Shown: piece after piece, positions 1-7,879 of the stretch | Layout of the letters: each line of letters begins with the position of its first letter | Position numbering within the stretch: the stretch's first letter is position 1 | Source of the DNA: Iodobacter sp. | Lineage (GTDB): Bacteria; Pseudomonadota; Gammaproteobacteria; Burkholderiales; Chitinibacteraceae | Length of the DNA stretch: 64,000 nucleotides | Direction: 5' to 3' | NCBI RefSeq assembly: GCF_025352645.1 | Contig: NZ_JANXSO010000023.1 | Coordinates: 1-64,000, forward strand | Position numbers and translations under genes: made by a program | The notes under the pieces: generated by a model | Seen by the model: only the letters and a program-made list of their open reading frames with translations | The model's database searches: none | What the model was told of the DNA's origin: nothing

Positions 1-325
1 AGGCGGCATTCTTAAATATCTGGAAACAGTAAAACAGGAAGAAACCAAGTGGAATGGCGACTGCTTTGTGTTTGATAACCGCGTCACCGTTCGCCACGAT
101 TTAAGCGAAGGCGATTTCGACCTCTGCCACGCCTGCCGCCAACCGGTGTCGGTGGAAGAGCGACTATCACCGCATTACGTCGCTGGGATTAGCTGCCCGC
201 ACTGCTGGAATTCGCTCAGCGAAAAAACCAGAAATGGCGCGCGCGAGCGGCAAAAACAGATCGAACTGGCCAAAAAACGCAATCAGCCTAATCCGCTTGG
301 CCGAGTAATAAAGAAGGGTGAATAA
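1..325 (+). CDS. trhO: tRNA uridine 5-oxyacetic-acid hydroxylase TrhO-like (rhodanese family), 3' part only
   Basis: Only the C-terminal ~108 residues are in the window; the gene enters from the left edge in the frame that begins at base 2. The fragment has the end of the rhodanese-like core (FVFDNRVTV) followed by the cysteine-rich tail of this family, with CHAC and CPHC pairs, and a basic, charged C-terminus. TrhO/YceA proteins hydroxylate uridine 34 of certain tRNAs using the rhodanese cysteine. That cysteine loop lies upstream of the window, so activity cannot be judged. The stop is TAA at 323-325. The match rests on the tail only, but its pattern is distinctive. An internal GTG at 68 is not a real start because the frame stays open to the edge. 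Confidence 0.8.
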   Translation, partial: GGILKYLETVKQEETKWNGDCFVFDNRVTVRHDLSEGDFDLCHACRQPVSVEERLSPHYVAGISCPHCWNSLSEKTRNGARERQKQIELAKKRNQPNPLGRVIKKGE

Positions 326-406
326 AGATCTGGCCGTGATTTGATCGTTATTTTGGGATTTACTTCGAGTCCCTCCCTAAATAGATCATGCAATTTGGGT
401 ATTTCA

Positions 407-579
407 CCAGTCCTATTAACGTAAGCAATATGCCATTCGTAGGGCGGGTGAAACCCGCGTTTTTTCAATGTCGCTCGCGGGTTTCACCCGCCCTACGATG
501 TTTCAAGGCTTGCAATAAAAGGATTAAAGCTAAAGCCAGTTTGTTGATCAATATCTTGCCCTTAGCTTGCTAGGGCTGG
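407..579. mobile_element. MITE-like element, copy 1, with imperfect 19-bp terminal inverted repeats
   Basis: The ends CCAGTCCTATTAACGTAAG (407-425) and the complement of 561-579 (CCAGCCCTAGCAAGCTAAG) match at most positions. They are flanked by near-identical 8-mers GTATTTCA (399-406) and GTATTTCC (580-587), which look like a target duplication. The element carries a perfect 21-bp palindrome (439-459 against 476-496). Its right half, read on the minus strand, resembles the left half of the copy at 29898-30084 (shared ATTGCAAG..TTGAAACATCGTAGG core), so the two are the same family in opposite orientation. No transposase is encoded. Apart from this element I see nothing in the 326-604 gap. Confidence 0.7.
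439..496. repeat. GTAGGGCGGG palindromic repeat (21-bp perfect arms)
   Basis: Arms at 439-459 and 476-496 are exact reverse complements with a 16-nt loop. The same palindrome, with sequence drift, recurs at 7022-7078, 12279-12340 (one arm clear), 29982-30052, 31027-31106, 46122-46151 and 48218-48277. Here it lies inside the MITE-like element. It resembles REP/BIME-type extragenic palindromes. Confidence 0.85.
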
Positions 580-604
580 GTATTTCCCCCACCTTATGCT
601 TAGC

Positions 605-955
605 TTAATTTATATCCTTTTTGCCATATGATGCGCGGTCGATATCGATAATTTCGGTGCGAATCTGAATGCTAAGCTGATTTGGATGATCAATTTGAAT
701 GGCATTGAGTAGTGCGTCTGAAAGAGATTTTTTAATTTCGGCAGAGCGGCCACTCAGCATACGCAGCTTAATATGAATAAAGGCACGGCCCTCGCCCACA
801 TTGCCTATTAAAAAGTCATCAAAGCTCATGGCGCGGCTTTGGATTTCGTCTTCAATAAAATGGCCAGATTCAATGAGCGCAGTATTTAATTGCAATAGAG
901 CAGCTTGGGCGTTTAATGAAAGATTATTGCTGTATTCAAGATTAAGGTGGGGCAT
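605..955 (-). CDS. 5-carboxymethyl-2-hydroxymuconate delta-isomerase (CHMI) family protein
   Basis: This 116-residue protein opens MPHLNLEYSNNL, the signature start of the CHMI branch of the tautomerase superfamily. In that branch the proline exposed after loss of the initiator Met is the catalytic base. CHMI isomerises 5-carboxymethyl-2-hydroxymuconate in the homoprotocatechuate meta-cleavage pathway, and its length fits the family. No other genes of that pathway are nearby, so this may be a stand-alone tautomerase with another substrate. The ATG at 955 is the only reasonable start because it places Pro at position 2. The gene lies downstream of mscS on the same strand, 57 nt away, with a hairpin between them. 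Confidence 0.8.
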   Translation of the reverse strand: MPHLNLEYSNNLSLNAQAALLQLNTALIESGHFIEDEIQSRAMSFDDFLIGNVGEGRAFIHIKLRMLSGRSAEIKKSLSDALLNAIQIDHPNQLSIQIRTEIIDIDRASYGKKDIN

Positions 956-968
956 GAGCTGGCCTATA

Positions 969-1000
969 TCAGGGCAGGCTAGAAACTAGCCAAACCCTGA
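969..1000 (-). terminator. Hairpin after mscS
   Basis: Nested arms GGCTAG/CTAGCC (977-982 and 986-991, 3-nt loop) lie inside outer arms TCAGGG/CCCTGA. No long U-run follows on the minus strand, so it may only attenuate or stabilise mRNA between mscS and the isomerase gene. Confidence 0.4.
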
Positions 1001-1012
1001 TCATATCGCTAT

Positions 1013-1870
1013 TTATTCAATGTGCTCAAGTTGGGATGTTGCCAATGGCTTGCCGCGAGTATTCGCCGTATGTTGAATATGGTGTACCGTGCGCTGCGGA
1101 AATGGAATAGAGATTTTTGCCATATCAAAAGCCTTTTTGATGTTTTCAGTGGTATCAAAAAAGATAGGCCAGTAATGTTCACTATTAGCCCAAGCGCGTA
1201 CCGTAAAATTAACCGAACTTTCGGCTAAGGATGACACCACGACCATTGGCGCTGGGTCTTGATGAATGCGGCGGTCTTTATTGAGCACCGATAAAATAAC
1301 TTGGCGGGCGTGATCTATATCATCGTCGTAGCCAATACCAAATACAAAATCTACACGGCGAGTTGGCATGGCTGAATAATTGGTTAGATTGCCGTTGGCT
1401 AATGGGCCATTGGGCACCACAATTAATTTATTGTCACCGGTGCGCAAGCGTGTGGTGAAGATTTGAATTCCTTCTACCGTACCTGCTTGCCCCTGCGCTT
1501 CAATATAGTCGCCCGCTTTAAATGGCTTAAACATTAAGATTAATACCCCTCCAGCAAAATTAGAGAGGCTACCTTGTAATGCCAAGCCAATGGCCAAACT
1601 GGCCGCACCTAAAATAGCGATAAATGAAGTGGTTTCAATACCTATCATTGAAGCGGCACTAATCAGCAGCAGCGCTTTTAATGCCACATTGGCAAGGCTG
1701 CCTAAGAAGTGGCGCAAAGTGGATTCAACATTGCTGCGAGCCAGCATTTTTTCTAGTAATTGCGTGGCAATGCCAATGAGTTTCCAGCCGATAAAAAGTG
1801 TGAGCAGGGCAGAAAATAATTTTGGCGCGTAGTTGATTGCTTGTGCTTGCAGTATTTCAATCCAATTCAT
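1013..1870 (-). CDS. mscS: Small-conductance mechanosensitive channel MscS
   Basis: This inner-membrane channel opens under membrane tension to release solutes in hypo-osmotic shock. From the chosen ATG (MNWIEILQ) it is 285 residues, close to the E. coli MscS length. Two N-terminal membrane helices are followed by the Gly/Ala-rich pore helix (AILGAASLAIGLALQG) and the conserved FKPFKAGDY and VVPNG segments that begin the cytosolic beta domain and cage. The frame extends upstream to a GTG at 1912, but those 14 extra residues are polar and unlike the family. Neither start has a strong ribosome site. It is a single gene convergent with nothing, followed by the isomerase gene on the same strand. 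Confidence 0.93.
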   Translation of the reverse strand: MNWIEILQAQAINYAPKLFSALLTLFIGWKLIGIATQLLEKMLARSNVESTLRHFLGSLANVALKALLLISAASMIGIETTSFIAILGAASLAIGLALQGSLSNFAGGVLILMFKPFKAGDYIEAQGQAGTVEGIQIFTTRLRTGDNKLIVVPNGPLANGNLTNYSAMPTRRVDFVFGIGYDDDIDHARQVILSVLNKDRRIHQDPAPMVVVSSLAESSVNFTVRAWANSEHYWPIFFDTTENIKKAFDMAKISIPFPQRTVHHIQHTANTRGKPLATSQLEHIE

Positions 1871-1980
1871 TCGATACTCATCTATTTGGGTGACAGTTCC
1901 TTTTAGTTTCACAGAAATGGCGCTCTATTCGAAGTGAATAAATTACGCTTTGAATAGGAAATGCTGCACACATTGTCTTG

Positions 1981-3378
1981 TTACCTGCCAATCTCCCGCG
2001 CATATTCATCCACGCATTGCAGTGCTAGCGCTACAAATTCGGCGGCTTGTGCACGGCTCATAATCAACGGTGGGGCGGCGATCATGCTATCGCCGGTGGC
2101 ACGCATAATCAGTTTGTTTTTTAGGCAGATATCGCGGCAGCGCAGTGCCATTTTGCTGCCGTTGCTAAAGCGCTTGCGGCTGGCTTTGTCTTCTACCAAG
2201 GTGAGCGCAAAGAAAAATCCTAGGCTGCGCACATCGGACACCAGTGGGTGATTGTCGAAAGCGTCGTGCCAGAGCTGGGCGGCGTAGGGGGCGACGTCTG
2301 CGTGCATGCGCTCGATGATCTGTTCATTTTGCAGTATATGAATATTGGCGACGGCAACGGCGCAGGCCACAGGGTGGCCAGAATAAGTAAAACCGTGGTT
2401 AAAATCGCCGCCTGCTATCAGCACATCGGCCACTTTATCGTGCACAAGCACGCCGCCAATTGGGATATATCCAGAGCTTAAGCCCTTGGCGATAGTCATG
2501 AGATGTGGGCGGATGCCGTAGTGCTGGCTGCCAAACCAGGCGCCGGTGCGGCCAAAGCCGCAGATGACTTCGTCTGCAATCAGTAAAATTCCATAATGAT
2601 CGCAAATGCGTTGGATTTCTGGCCAGTAAGTGGAAGGGGGGATAATAATGCCGCCCGCGCCCTGCACTGGTTCGCCAATAAAGGCGGCAACGTTTTCAAT
2701 GCCTAGCTCTAGAATTTTGTCCTCTAGTGCTCTGGCGGCTTTAAGCCCGTATTCCTTGGGGCTAAGCTCGCCGCCATTGGCGAACCACCAAGGCTGCTCA
2801 ATATGGGCAATACCTGGGATGGGTAAATCGCCCTGCTCGTGCATATAGTGCATGCCGCCCAAGCTGGCCCCGCCTATGGTGGAGCCGTGATAGCCGTTGA
2901 TGCGGGCGATGATGGTTTTCTTGTTGGGCTGGCCGAGTGTGGCCCAGTAATGGCGCACCATGCGAATAATGGTGTCGTTGCCTTCGGAGCCTGAGTTGGT
3001 ATAAAAAACGTGCTTAAAGCCATCGGGGGCGACTTGCGCCAGCAGGCTGGATAGCTCAATCACCGGTGGGTGGGTGGTTTTAAAAAAAGTATTATAGAAA
3101 GGTAGCTCCAGCATTTGCTGGTAAGCCGCATCCGCCAGCTCACGTCTGCCATAGCCAATATTGACGCACCACAGCCCGCTCATGGCATCAAAAATTTTAT
3201 TTCCGTCTGAGTCATATAAATAAATCCCTTCGCCTCGGGTAATCACTCGCGAGCCGTGGGCATTGAGCGCGGCGGTATCCGAGAAGGGGTGGATATGGTG
3301 GGCGGCATCCAGCGCTTGGTACTCGGCGGTGCTGCGGCTAGGGCTGGAGTTGCCTGGGCTGATGGGATTCGGATTCAT
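1981..3378 (-). CDS. spuC: Class III pyridoxal-phosphate aminotransferase, putrescine/polyamine:pyruvate type (SpuC-like)
   Basis: This 465-residue enzyme probably transfers an amino group from putrescine or another diamine/polyamine to pyruvate. It shows the class III order: N-terminal GSRVITRGEG and GLWCVNIGYGR, a YTNSGSEGND phosphate-binding loop, NGYHGST, the LLIADEVICGFGRTG segment with the PLP-ring Asp, and the Schiff-base lysine near residue 298 in TIAKGLSSGYIPIGG. The start is fixed by AAGGAGG seven bases before the ATG at 3378. The frame stays open upstream to 3621, but that part is translated repeat DNA. It lies downstream of the PuuA-like ligase gene on the same strand, separated by ~490 nt that hold repeat copy A. 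A substrate other than putrescine is possible. Confidence 0.88.
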   Translation of the reverse strand: MNPNPISPGNSSPSRSTAEYQALDAAHHIHPFSDTAALNAHGSRVITRGEGIYLYDSDGNKIFDAMSGLWCVNIGYGRRELADAAYQQMLELPFYNTFFKTTHPPVIELSSLLAQVAPDGFKHVFYTNSGSEGNDTIIRMVRHYWATLGQPNKKTIIARINGYHGSTIGGASLGGMHYMHEQGDLPIPGIAHIEQPWWFANGGELSPKEYGLKAARALEDKILELGIENVAAFIGEPVQGAGGIIIPPSTYWPEIQRICDHYGILLIADEVICGFGRTGAWFGSQHYGIRPHLMTIAKGLSSGYIPIGGVLVHDKVADVLIAGGDFNHGFTYSGHPVACAVAVANIHILQNEQIIERMHADVAPYAAQLWHDAFDNHPLVSDVRSLGFFFALTLVEDKASRKRFSNGSKMALRCRDICLKNKLIMRATGDSMIAAPPLIMSRAQAAEFVALALQCVDEYAREIGR

Positions 3379-3425
3379 CGAGTGCCTCCTTGTTGCGGGG
3401 TGGGCCTGTGCCCACGTGGGTGCAT

Positions 3426-3452
3426 TGTAGGACGGGTGAAACCCGCCGTTTA
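3426..3452. repeat. Single arm of a GTAGGGCGGG-type palindrome
   Basis: GTAGGACGGGTGAAACCCGC, followed by CGTTT, matches one arm of the dispersed palindrome. The second arm is missing. It lies in the leader of the aminotransferase gene, ~50 nt upstream of its start. Confidence 0.6.
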
Positions 3453-3483
3453 AGTAAGCCAAGTCAAAAACTGTATTTCTATT

Positions 3484-3850
3484 AAGTGCCTTCGGCACGT
3501 TGTATTTTGGTGCGGGCGTCCCGCTGGACCTTCCTTTCTTGCTTCGCCAAGAAACGAAGCCAAAGAAGGCGACCCCTAAAACACGAAATCCCCTCGCTGT
3601 GGACAATCGAGGTGGCGTCAATTCAACTCGCTTCGCTCAAACACGAATTGACGACTACCCCGCCCCGCTTGTTCCTCGCTCGGCGTGTTTTCAGGGGAGG
3701 GTAAAAGCCCCTTGCTGCGAGTCGTGATATAAATTTATTTTTCAGTGTTTGAATCAATTAAAAACCTAAGACTCGGCTCAACTCTAAAAGCTTTTCCTCC
3801 GTGAAACTCCGTGTTCTCTGTGTCCTCCGTGGTTCAATATTTGGGTTTTC
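3484..3850 (-). repeat. Structured ~350-bp dispersed repeat, copy A
   Basis: First of three related copies (others 12371-12716 and 13843-14199). On the plus strand it runs: hairpin GTGCCTTCGGCAC (3486-3498); hairpin TTTCTTG/CAAGAAA (3535-3554); a variable stem with 9-bp perfect arms CGTCAATTC (3616-3624) and GAATTGACG (3645-3653), extended outward by GGTGG/CTACC; hairpin AGGGG/CCCCT (3693-3712); an AT-rich spacer; and a pyrimidine-rich block (3797-3836) that on the mRNA strand reads as several GGAG-type motifs. It ends 18 nt after the stop codon of the PuuA-like gene. Short open frames in it are not genes. Confidence 0.85.
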
Positions 3851-3868
3851 TCGGAGCAACATCTGCCA

Positions 3869-5197
3869 TCACACATGCAGCAGCAAATGTTTTCTTTCCC
3901 ATGGGCTGATGACTCTGGCGTATTCCACGTATTCGGCTTCTTTTACTGCGCAATAGGCTTTGATAAATCGTTCTCCCAGTAGCTTGGATATTGGGGCGCA
4001 ATCGCTGAGGATTTGCGTGGCGGCATCTAGCCCGCGCGGGAAGGCGAAGGGTAGGGTGTAGGCGTCGCCGGTGAGGGGTTCGCTGGGCTTTAGCTGCTCT
4101 TCAATACCTAAATAGGCGCAGGCCAGCGTGGCGGCGAGGGCCAGATAGGGATTGCAGTCCACGCCAGGTAGGCGGTTTTCTATGCGGCGGGCGGCGGGGT
4201 CAGAGTGCGGTACGCGTATGCCGCAGCTGCGGTTATCAAAGCCCCATTGCACATTGATCGGCGCGGCGTAGTAGCGGGTTAGGCGGCGGTAGCTGTTTAC
4301 AAAAGGGGCAAAGAGCGCAATCACCTGCGGGAAGTATTTTTGCATGCCGGCTACCGATTGATAAAACACCTCGCTAGGTGTGCCATCGATATTTGAGAAC
4401 ACATTCTGGCCGCTGATGGCATCCACCACGCTCATATGGATATGCATGGCCGAGCCTGGTTCGTTTTCCATGGGTTTGGCCATAAAGGTGGCGTACATAT
4501 TGTGGCGGATCGCCGCTTCCCGCACCGTGCGTTTAAATAGGAATACCTGATCGGCTAACTCTAAGGCATCGCCGTGCAGAAAGTTGATTTCCATCTGGCA
4601 AGCGCCCACTTCGTGGATCAGCGTATCGATCTGCAAGCCCTGTGCATCGCAGTAATCGTAAACATCTTCAAATAGATCGTCGTATTCATTTACTGCGTCA
4701 ATCGAATACGCTTTGCGGCCGGTTTCTGGCCGACCCGTGCGGCCTAAGGGCGGCTGCAGTGGCAGATCGGGATCGCGGTTGATATCAACCAGATAAAATT
4801 CCATTTCTGGCGCAACAACCGGTTTCCAGCCTCTATCTTCATAGAGTTTGAGCACGCGGCGTAATACATAGCGGGGGGACAGCTCAACGGGGCTGCCATC
4901 AAAGTAAAAGCAATCGTGAATTACCTGCGCCACTGGGTCTTTGGCCCATGGCACGATGCGGATAGTGTTGGGGTCTGGGATCAGAATCATGTCCGGATCG
5001 GTGATCGGCGTGATGTGTTGCGCGTATTCGCCGGTCACGGTTTGCACCAGCACGGTAATAGGCAGGCGCATGCCTTCTTCTTCACTGAATTTTTCTTTGG
5101 GCACAATTTTGCCGCGGGCTATGCCGGTGAAATCGGGCGTGACACATTCCACTTCAGTGATTCGACGTTCTCGCAGCCAGTCGCTGATTAAGCTCAT
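3869..5197 (-). CDS. puuA: Glutamine-synthetase-family ligase, probable gamma-glutamylputrescine synthetase
   Basis: This 442-residue member of the GS superfamily is of the PuuA/SpuI type, which couples glutamate to putrescine or related polyamines using ATP. Visible family landmarks are the beta-grasp start (VTPDFTGIARGK), the metal-binding APEMEFYLV strand, EVGACQMEINF, the ammonium/metal segment GSAMHIHMSV, and NRSCGIRVP with RIENRLPGVDCNPYLALAA. It lacks the adenylylation-tyrosine loop of assimilatory GlnA. GGGAGG seven bases before the ATG supports the start. A divergent amidotransferase gene lies upstream, and puuD and a PuuR-like gene follow within 2 kb, so polyamine catabolism is the likely role. 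The exact amine substrate is inferred. Confidence 0.87.
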   Translation of the reverse strand: MSLISDWLRERRITEVECVTPDFTGIARGKIVPKEKFSEEEGMRLPITVLVQTVTGEYAQHITPITDPDMILIPDPNTIRIVPWAKDPVAQVIHDCFYFDGSPVELSPRYVLRRVLKLYEDRGWKPVVAPEMEFYLVDINRDPDLPLQPPLGRTGRPETGRKAYSIDAVNEYDDLFEDVYDYCDAQGLQIDTLIHEVGACQMEINFLHGDALELADQVFLFKRTVREAAIRHNMYATFMAKPMENEPGSAMHIHMSVVDAISGQNVFSNIDGTPSEVFYQSVAGMQKYFPQVIALFAPFVNSYRRLTRYYAAPINVQWGFDNRSCGIRVPHSDPAARRIENRLPGVDCNPYLALAATLACAYLGIEEQLKPSEPLTGDAYTLPFAFPRGLDAATQILSDCAPISKLLGERFIKAYCAVKEAEYVEYARVISPWERKHLLLHV

Positions 5198-5337
5198 GCT
5201 GCCTCCCTTTTTGATTTGTTAAGACGGGGCGGGCCTACATCTTTATATAAATTTAATACTGGCCTGCTATGTTTTTACAGTTTCTTTCCTTTGGAATGCT
5301 TAGGCTTAATGCGTCGATTACGCCTAGGAGCTTGCCG

Positions 5338-6114
5338 GTGAAACCCATTGCCATTTGTCGTCATGAGGCCACTCAGGGGCCAGGCTATTTACAATCTTTT
5401 TTAGATAAGCACGGCGTGCCTTATCGGATTTTTGCCATTGATGCGGGGGATACACCTCCTCGTTGTGCTGCTGAATTTAGTGGTGTGGTGGTTCTGGGCT
5501 CTAATGCCGGTGTGAACGATGGCCTAGCTTGGATTAAGCGGGAAGAGGCGCTACTTAAAGATGCTTTACGGCTGGAGCGCCCCATTCTTGGCCATTGTTT
5601 TGGCGGGCAATTGCTATCCAAAAGCCTGGGGGGCAAGGTACGTCGTAATAGCGTGCCGCAAATCGGCTGGGGCAAGGTGCTGGTGACCAAGTTTGATGAG
5701 GCGCGCCACTGGCTGGGCGACAAGCGCGAGCTGGATCTGTTTCACTGGCACTTTGATACCTTTGAAGTGCCGCGCGGTGCAAAGCGGATGCTGTTTGGGT
5801 ATTACTGCATGAATAAAGGCTTTGCGCTGGGCCCGCATCTGGGCTTGCAATCGCATCTGGAAGTCACTGCGCAGAGTATTCGCCAGTGGTGCGCTGAGGA
5901 TAGACAGGTGTTGCAGCAGTGGCAAGCACAAAGCTCGGTGCAGAGCGAGGCGCAGATTCTGCATCGCTTGGATGAAAAAGTAGCCGTGCTGCACCAAGTT
6001 GCCGATCATGTTTACCGGCAGTGGCTGGGCGGGGTATCGGGTGCTCTGCACGCACATTTGACCAAAACACAGCGTCCACATGGTGGTGCTGGCTGGTTGG
6101 AGGCGCTGAAATAG
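5338..6114 (+). CDS. Class I glutamine amidotransferase domain protein (GMP-synthase-like)
   Basis: This 258-residue stand-alone amidotransferase has a Cys-His-Glu triad: nucleophile C87 in GHCFGGQLL, and H173 and E175 in QSHLEV. I chose the GTG at 5338 because AGGAG sits seven bases upstream and the protein then starts MKPIAICRHE, typical of the family. The frame opens earlier (ATG at 5269), but the extra 23 residues look non-native. Such proteins hydrolyse glutamine or gamma-glutamyl amides. The setting between the PuuA-like ligase (divergent) and puuD (convergent, 22 nt apart) suggests a role with gamma-glutamylated amines, but this is inference. The C-terminal ~60 residues are helical and glutamine-rich. 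Confidence 0.82.
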   Translation: MKPIAICRHEATQGPGYLQSFLDKHGVPYRIFAIDAGDTPPRCAAEFSGVVVLGSNAGVNDGLAWIKREEALLKDALRLERPILGHCFGGQLLSKSLGGKVRRNSVPQIGWGKVLVTKFDEARHWLGDKRELDLFHWHFDTFEVPRGAKRMLFGYYCMNKGFALGPHLGLQSHLEVTAQSIRQWCAEDRQVLQQWQAQSSVQSEAQILHRLDEKVAVLHQVADHVYRQWLGGVSGALHAHLTKTQRPHGGAGWLEALK

Positions 6115-6136
6115 GGGCTGGATAGGGCGCATAGGC

Positions 6137-6892
6137 TTACCTTTTTTTAGCGCTAAGTTGGCGCTGCGTACAAGCCGCCGCAAATCCAGTTAGCATGGCC
6201 ATAGAGAGTGAATTATCTTGGAATCTCCACTCTGGGTGCCATTGCACCGCCAGTGCAAAGCGGGCGGCATGGCTAACGCTAAAGGCTTCGATCAGCCCAT
6301 CGGGGGCCAGCGCTTCTATCTGCAAGCCCGCTCCTAATGTGGCAACCCCTTGATGATGTAAAGAGTTAACTCTGGCGCTAGTCTGGCCATATAACTGGTG
6401 TAGTAGCCCGCCGGTGACCAGCTCAATTTCATGCGCTGGGCCGTACATTTCATCAAGGCTGCTGCCCTGTTCACGATGATCGAGCTTGCCCGTTTGCTGA
6501 TGCACGGCTTGCTCTAGTGTGCCGCCAAACGCCACATTGACTTCTTGTGCGCCTCGGCAAATACCTAAAACCGGTACACCCAACGCAACCGCCGCTCTAA
6601 TCAAGGGCAGGGTGGTGGCGTCTCTTTGCGGATCATTAAAATCGTTCGCGAGCACTTGGCCTTGGTAGTGCTGTGGCTCGATATTGGATTGGCTGCCGGT
6701 GAGTAGCAGGCCATCGATGCTGCTTAAAATTTGCTCAAGCTGGCTGGCGTCCCCCAGCGCGGGGATCAGCAGCGGTAATCCGCCAGCGGCCACGGCCGCC
6801 TGAATATATTTCTCCCCCACTAGATGAAAGAAATGGCCATCTTCTTTTAAGCGCCAACGGCAGCAAGTGATTCCAATAATGGGCTGAGCCAT
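6137..6892 (-). CDS. puuD: Gamma-glutamyl-gamma-aminobutyrate hydrolase PuuD
   Basis: This 251-residue class I amidotransferase-fold hydrolase releases GABA from gamma-glutamyl-GABA in the gamma-glutamylated putrescine pathway. The start PIIGITCCRW, the TGSQSNIEP loop, the nucleophile C112 in GICRGAQEVN and the H219/E221 pair in WHPEW are all as in PuuD. DPQRDA before the elbow is also characteristic. The gene is divergent from the PuuR-like regulator across a 441-nt gap that contains a repeat. It is the sole hydrolase of this type in the window, which supports a complete ligase/hydrolase arrangement together with the PuuA-like enzyme. Confidence 0.92.
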   Translation of the reverse strand: MAQPIIGITCCRWRLKEDGHFFHLVGEKYIQAAVAAGGLPLLIPALGDASQLEQILSSIDGLLLTGSQSNIEPQHYQGQVLANDFNDPQRDATTLPLIRAAVALGVPVLGICRGAQEVNVAFGGTLEQAVHQQTGKLDHREQGSSLDEMYGPAHEIELVTGGLLHQLYGQTSARVNSLHHQGVATLGAGLQIEALAPDGLIEAFSVSHAARFALAVQWHPEWRFQDNSLSMAMLTGFAAACTQRQLSAKKR

Positions 6893-6973
6893 GATACGTC
6901 TCTGCTGATATGGGGCGAGATAGTGGAGTTACAGGCTCCGCTCTGAGTACTAAGCTGGCTGGCGGGTTTTACC

Positions 6974-7078
6974 CCAGTCCTATCAACTTAGATCTATCTA
7001 AATTGCAAGTATTGAAACATCGTAGGGCGGGTGCAACCCGCGTTTTTTAGCATCGCTCGCGGGTTTAACCCACTCTAC
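6974..7078. mobile_element. MITE-like element, copy 3, right end lost
   Basis: The left terminal repeat CCAGTCCTATCAACTTAGA (6974-6992) and the ATTGCAAG..TTGAAACATCGTAGGG core match the left half of the intact copy at 29898-30084, with an internal deletion. The degenerate palindrome 7022-7078 follows. I find no matching right terminus or target duplication, so it is a remnant. The rest of the 6893-7333 gap shows nothing I can name beyond the promoter space of puuD and the regulator. Confidence 0.6.
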
Positions 7079-7333
7079 AAAACCAAGTCTTTGCTCTAAA
7101 GAAGGGCGCTGCGCCTTATTTTTTGTGTTGTTTGAGGCGGGTGCTTGCAGATATGCACGCATGTCACCTTATGTATTAAGACTAGCCTGTTAAATATATT
7201 TGACAAGGTGAGGCTTTGCGCTTGGGCTAAGTAAATTCCTGTAGCGCAAAAAAATGCAGCATTGGCCCGCTGGCTTATTCTTGCTGCATGACATAGTTTA
7301 AGTGGGTGTTGATTATTTTGAACGGGGCTGGCT

Positions 7334-7879
7334 ATGGACGTTGGCGCAAGGCTAAAACGAGTGCGGCAGCGCTTTGGCTTATCGCAGCGGGAGCTGGCGA
7401 AAAGGGCTGGCGTCACCAATGCTACCGTTTCATTAATTGAGCAAAATCGGGTTAGCCCATCGATTAGCTCATTAAAAAAACTGCTGGAAGGCTTTCCGAT
7501 GTCTTTGGCAGAGTTCTTTATCTTTGAGCAAGATAGTATTGTGCCTAGCTATATCTTCCCCGCTGGCGAGCAACCCAATCTGGGCAATGCCGCTTTGCAA
7601 ATGCATTTGGTTGGATCTGGGTTTCAGGATCGTCATATCGGCTTATTGCGGGAGCAATACCAGCCGGGGGCGGATACCGGCAGTGAAATGCTGCAACATG
7701 AGGGGCAGGAGTGCGGTGTGCTGGTGAGCGGGCATATGGAGCTGACTATTGCTGGGCAGGTGCATCATTTACAGGCAGGGGATGGTTATTACTTTCCAAG
7801 CAATTTGCCACATCGTTTTCGAAATATCGGCGCTGGCGCTGCCGAAGTGATTAGCGCCAATACGCCGAGCTCTTTTTAA
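7334..7879 (+). CDS. puuR: XRE-cupin transcriptional regulator, PuuR-like
   Basis: This 181-residue regulator has an N-terminal helix-turn-helix of the XRE type (residues ~4-58: LKRVRQRFGLSQRELAKRAGVT with NATVSLIEQNRVSPS) and a C-terminal cupin_2 barrel (residues ~105-175: QHEGQECGVLVSG, LQAGDGYYFP, PHRFRN). E. coli PuuR, which represses putrescine genes and is relieved by putrescine, has the same layout and length. It is divergent from puuD and within 4 kb of the PuuA-like and aminotransferase genes, so control of those genes is likely. Its stop overlaps the stop of thrH by four bases, tail to tail. Confidence 0.87.
   Translation: MDVGARLKRVRQRFGLSQRELAKRAGVTNATVSLIEQNRVSPSISSLKKLLEGFPMSLAEFFIFEQDSIVPSYIFPAGEQPNLGNAALQMHLVGSGFQDRHIGLLREQYQPGADTGSEMLQHEGQECGVLVSGHMELTIAGQVHHLQAGDGYYFPSNLPHRFRNIGAGAAEVISANTPSSF

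Noticed and set aside
283-468. 61-codon minus-strand frame
   Set aside because: Spans the trhO-like gene end and the palindrome; translation of repeat arms only.
3486-3727. Open frames of ~70 codons in repeat copy A (and similar ones at 12372-12628 and 13732-14067)
   Set aside because: They arise from the structured repeat, change frame between copies, lack ribosome sites, and their only shared residues come from the conserved hairpins.
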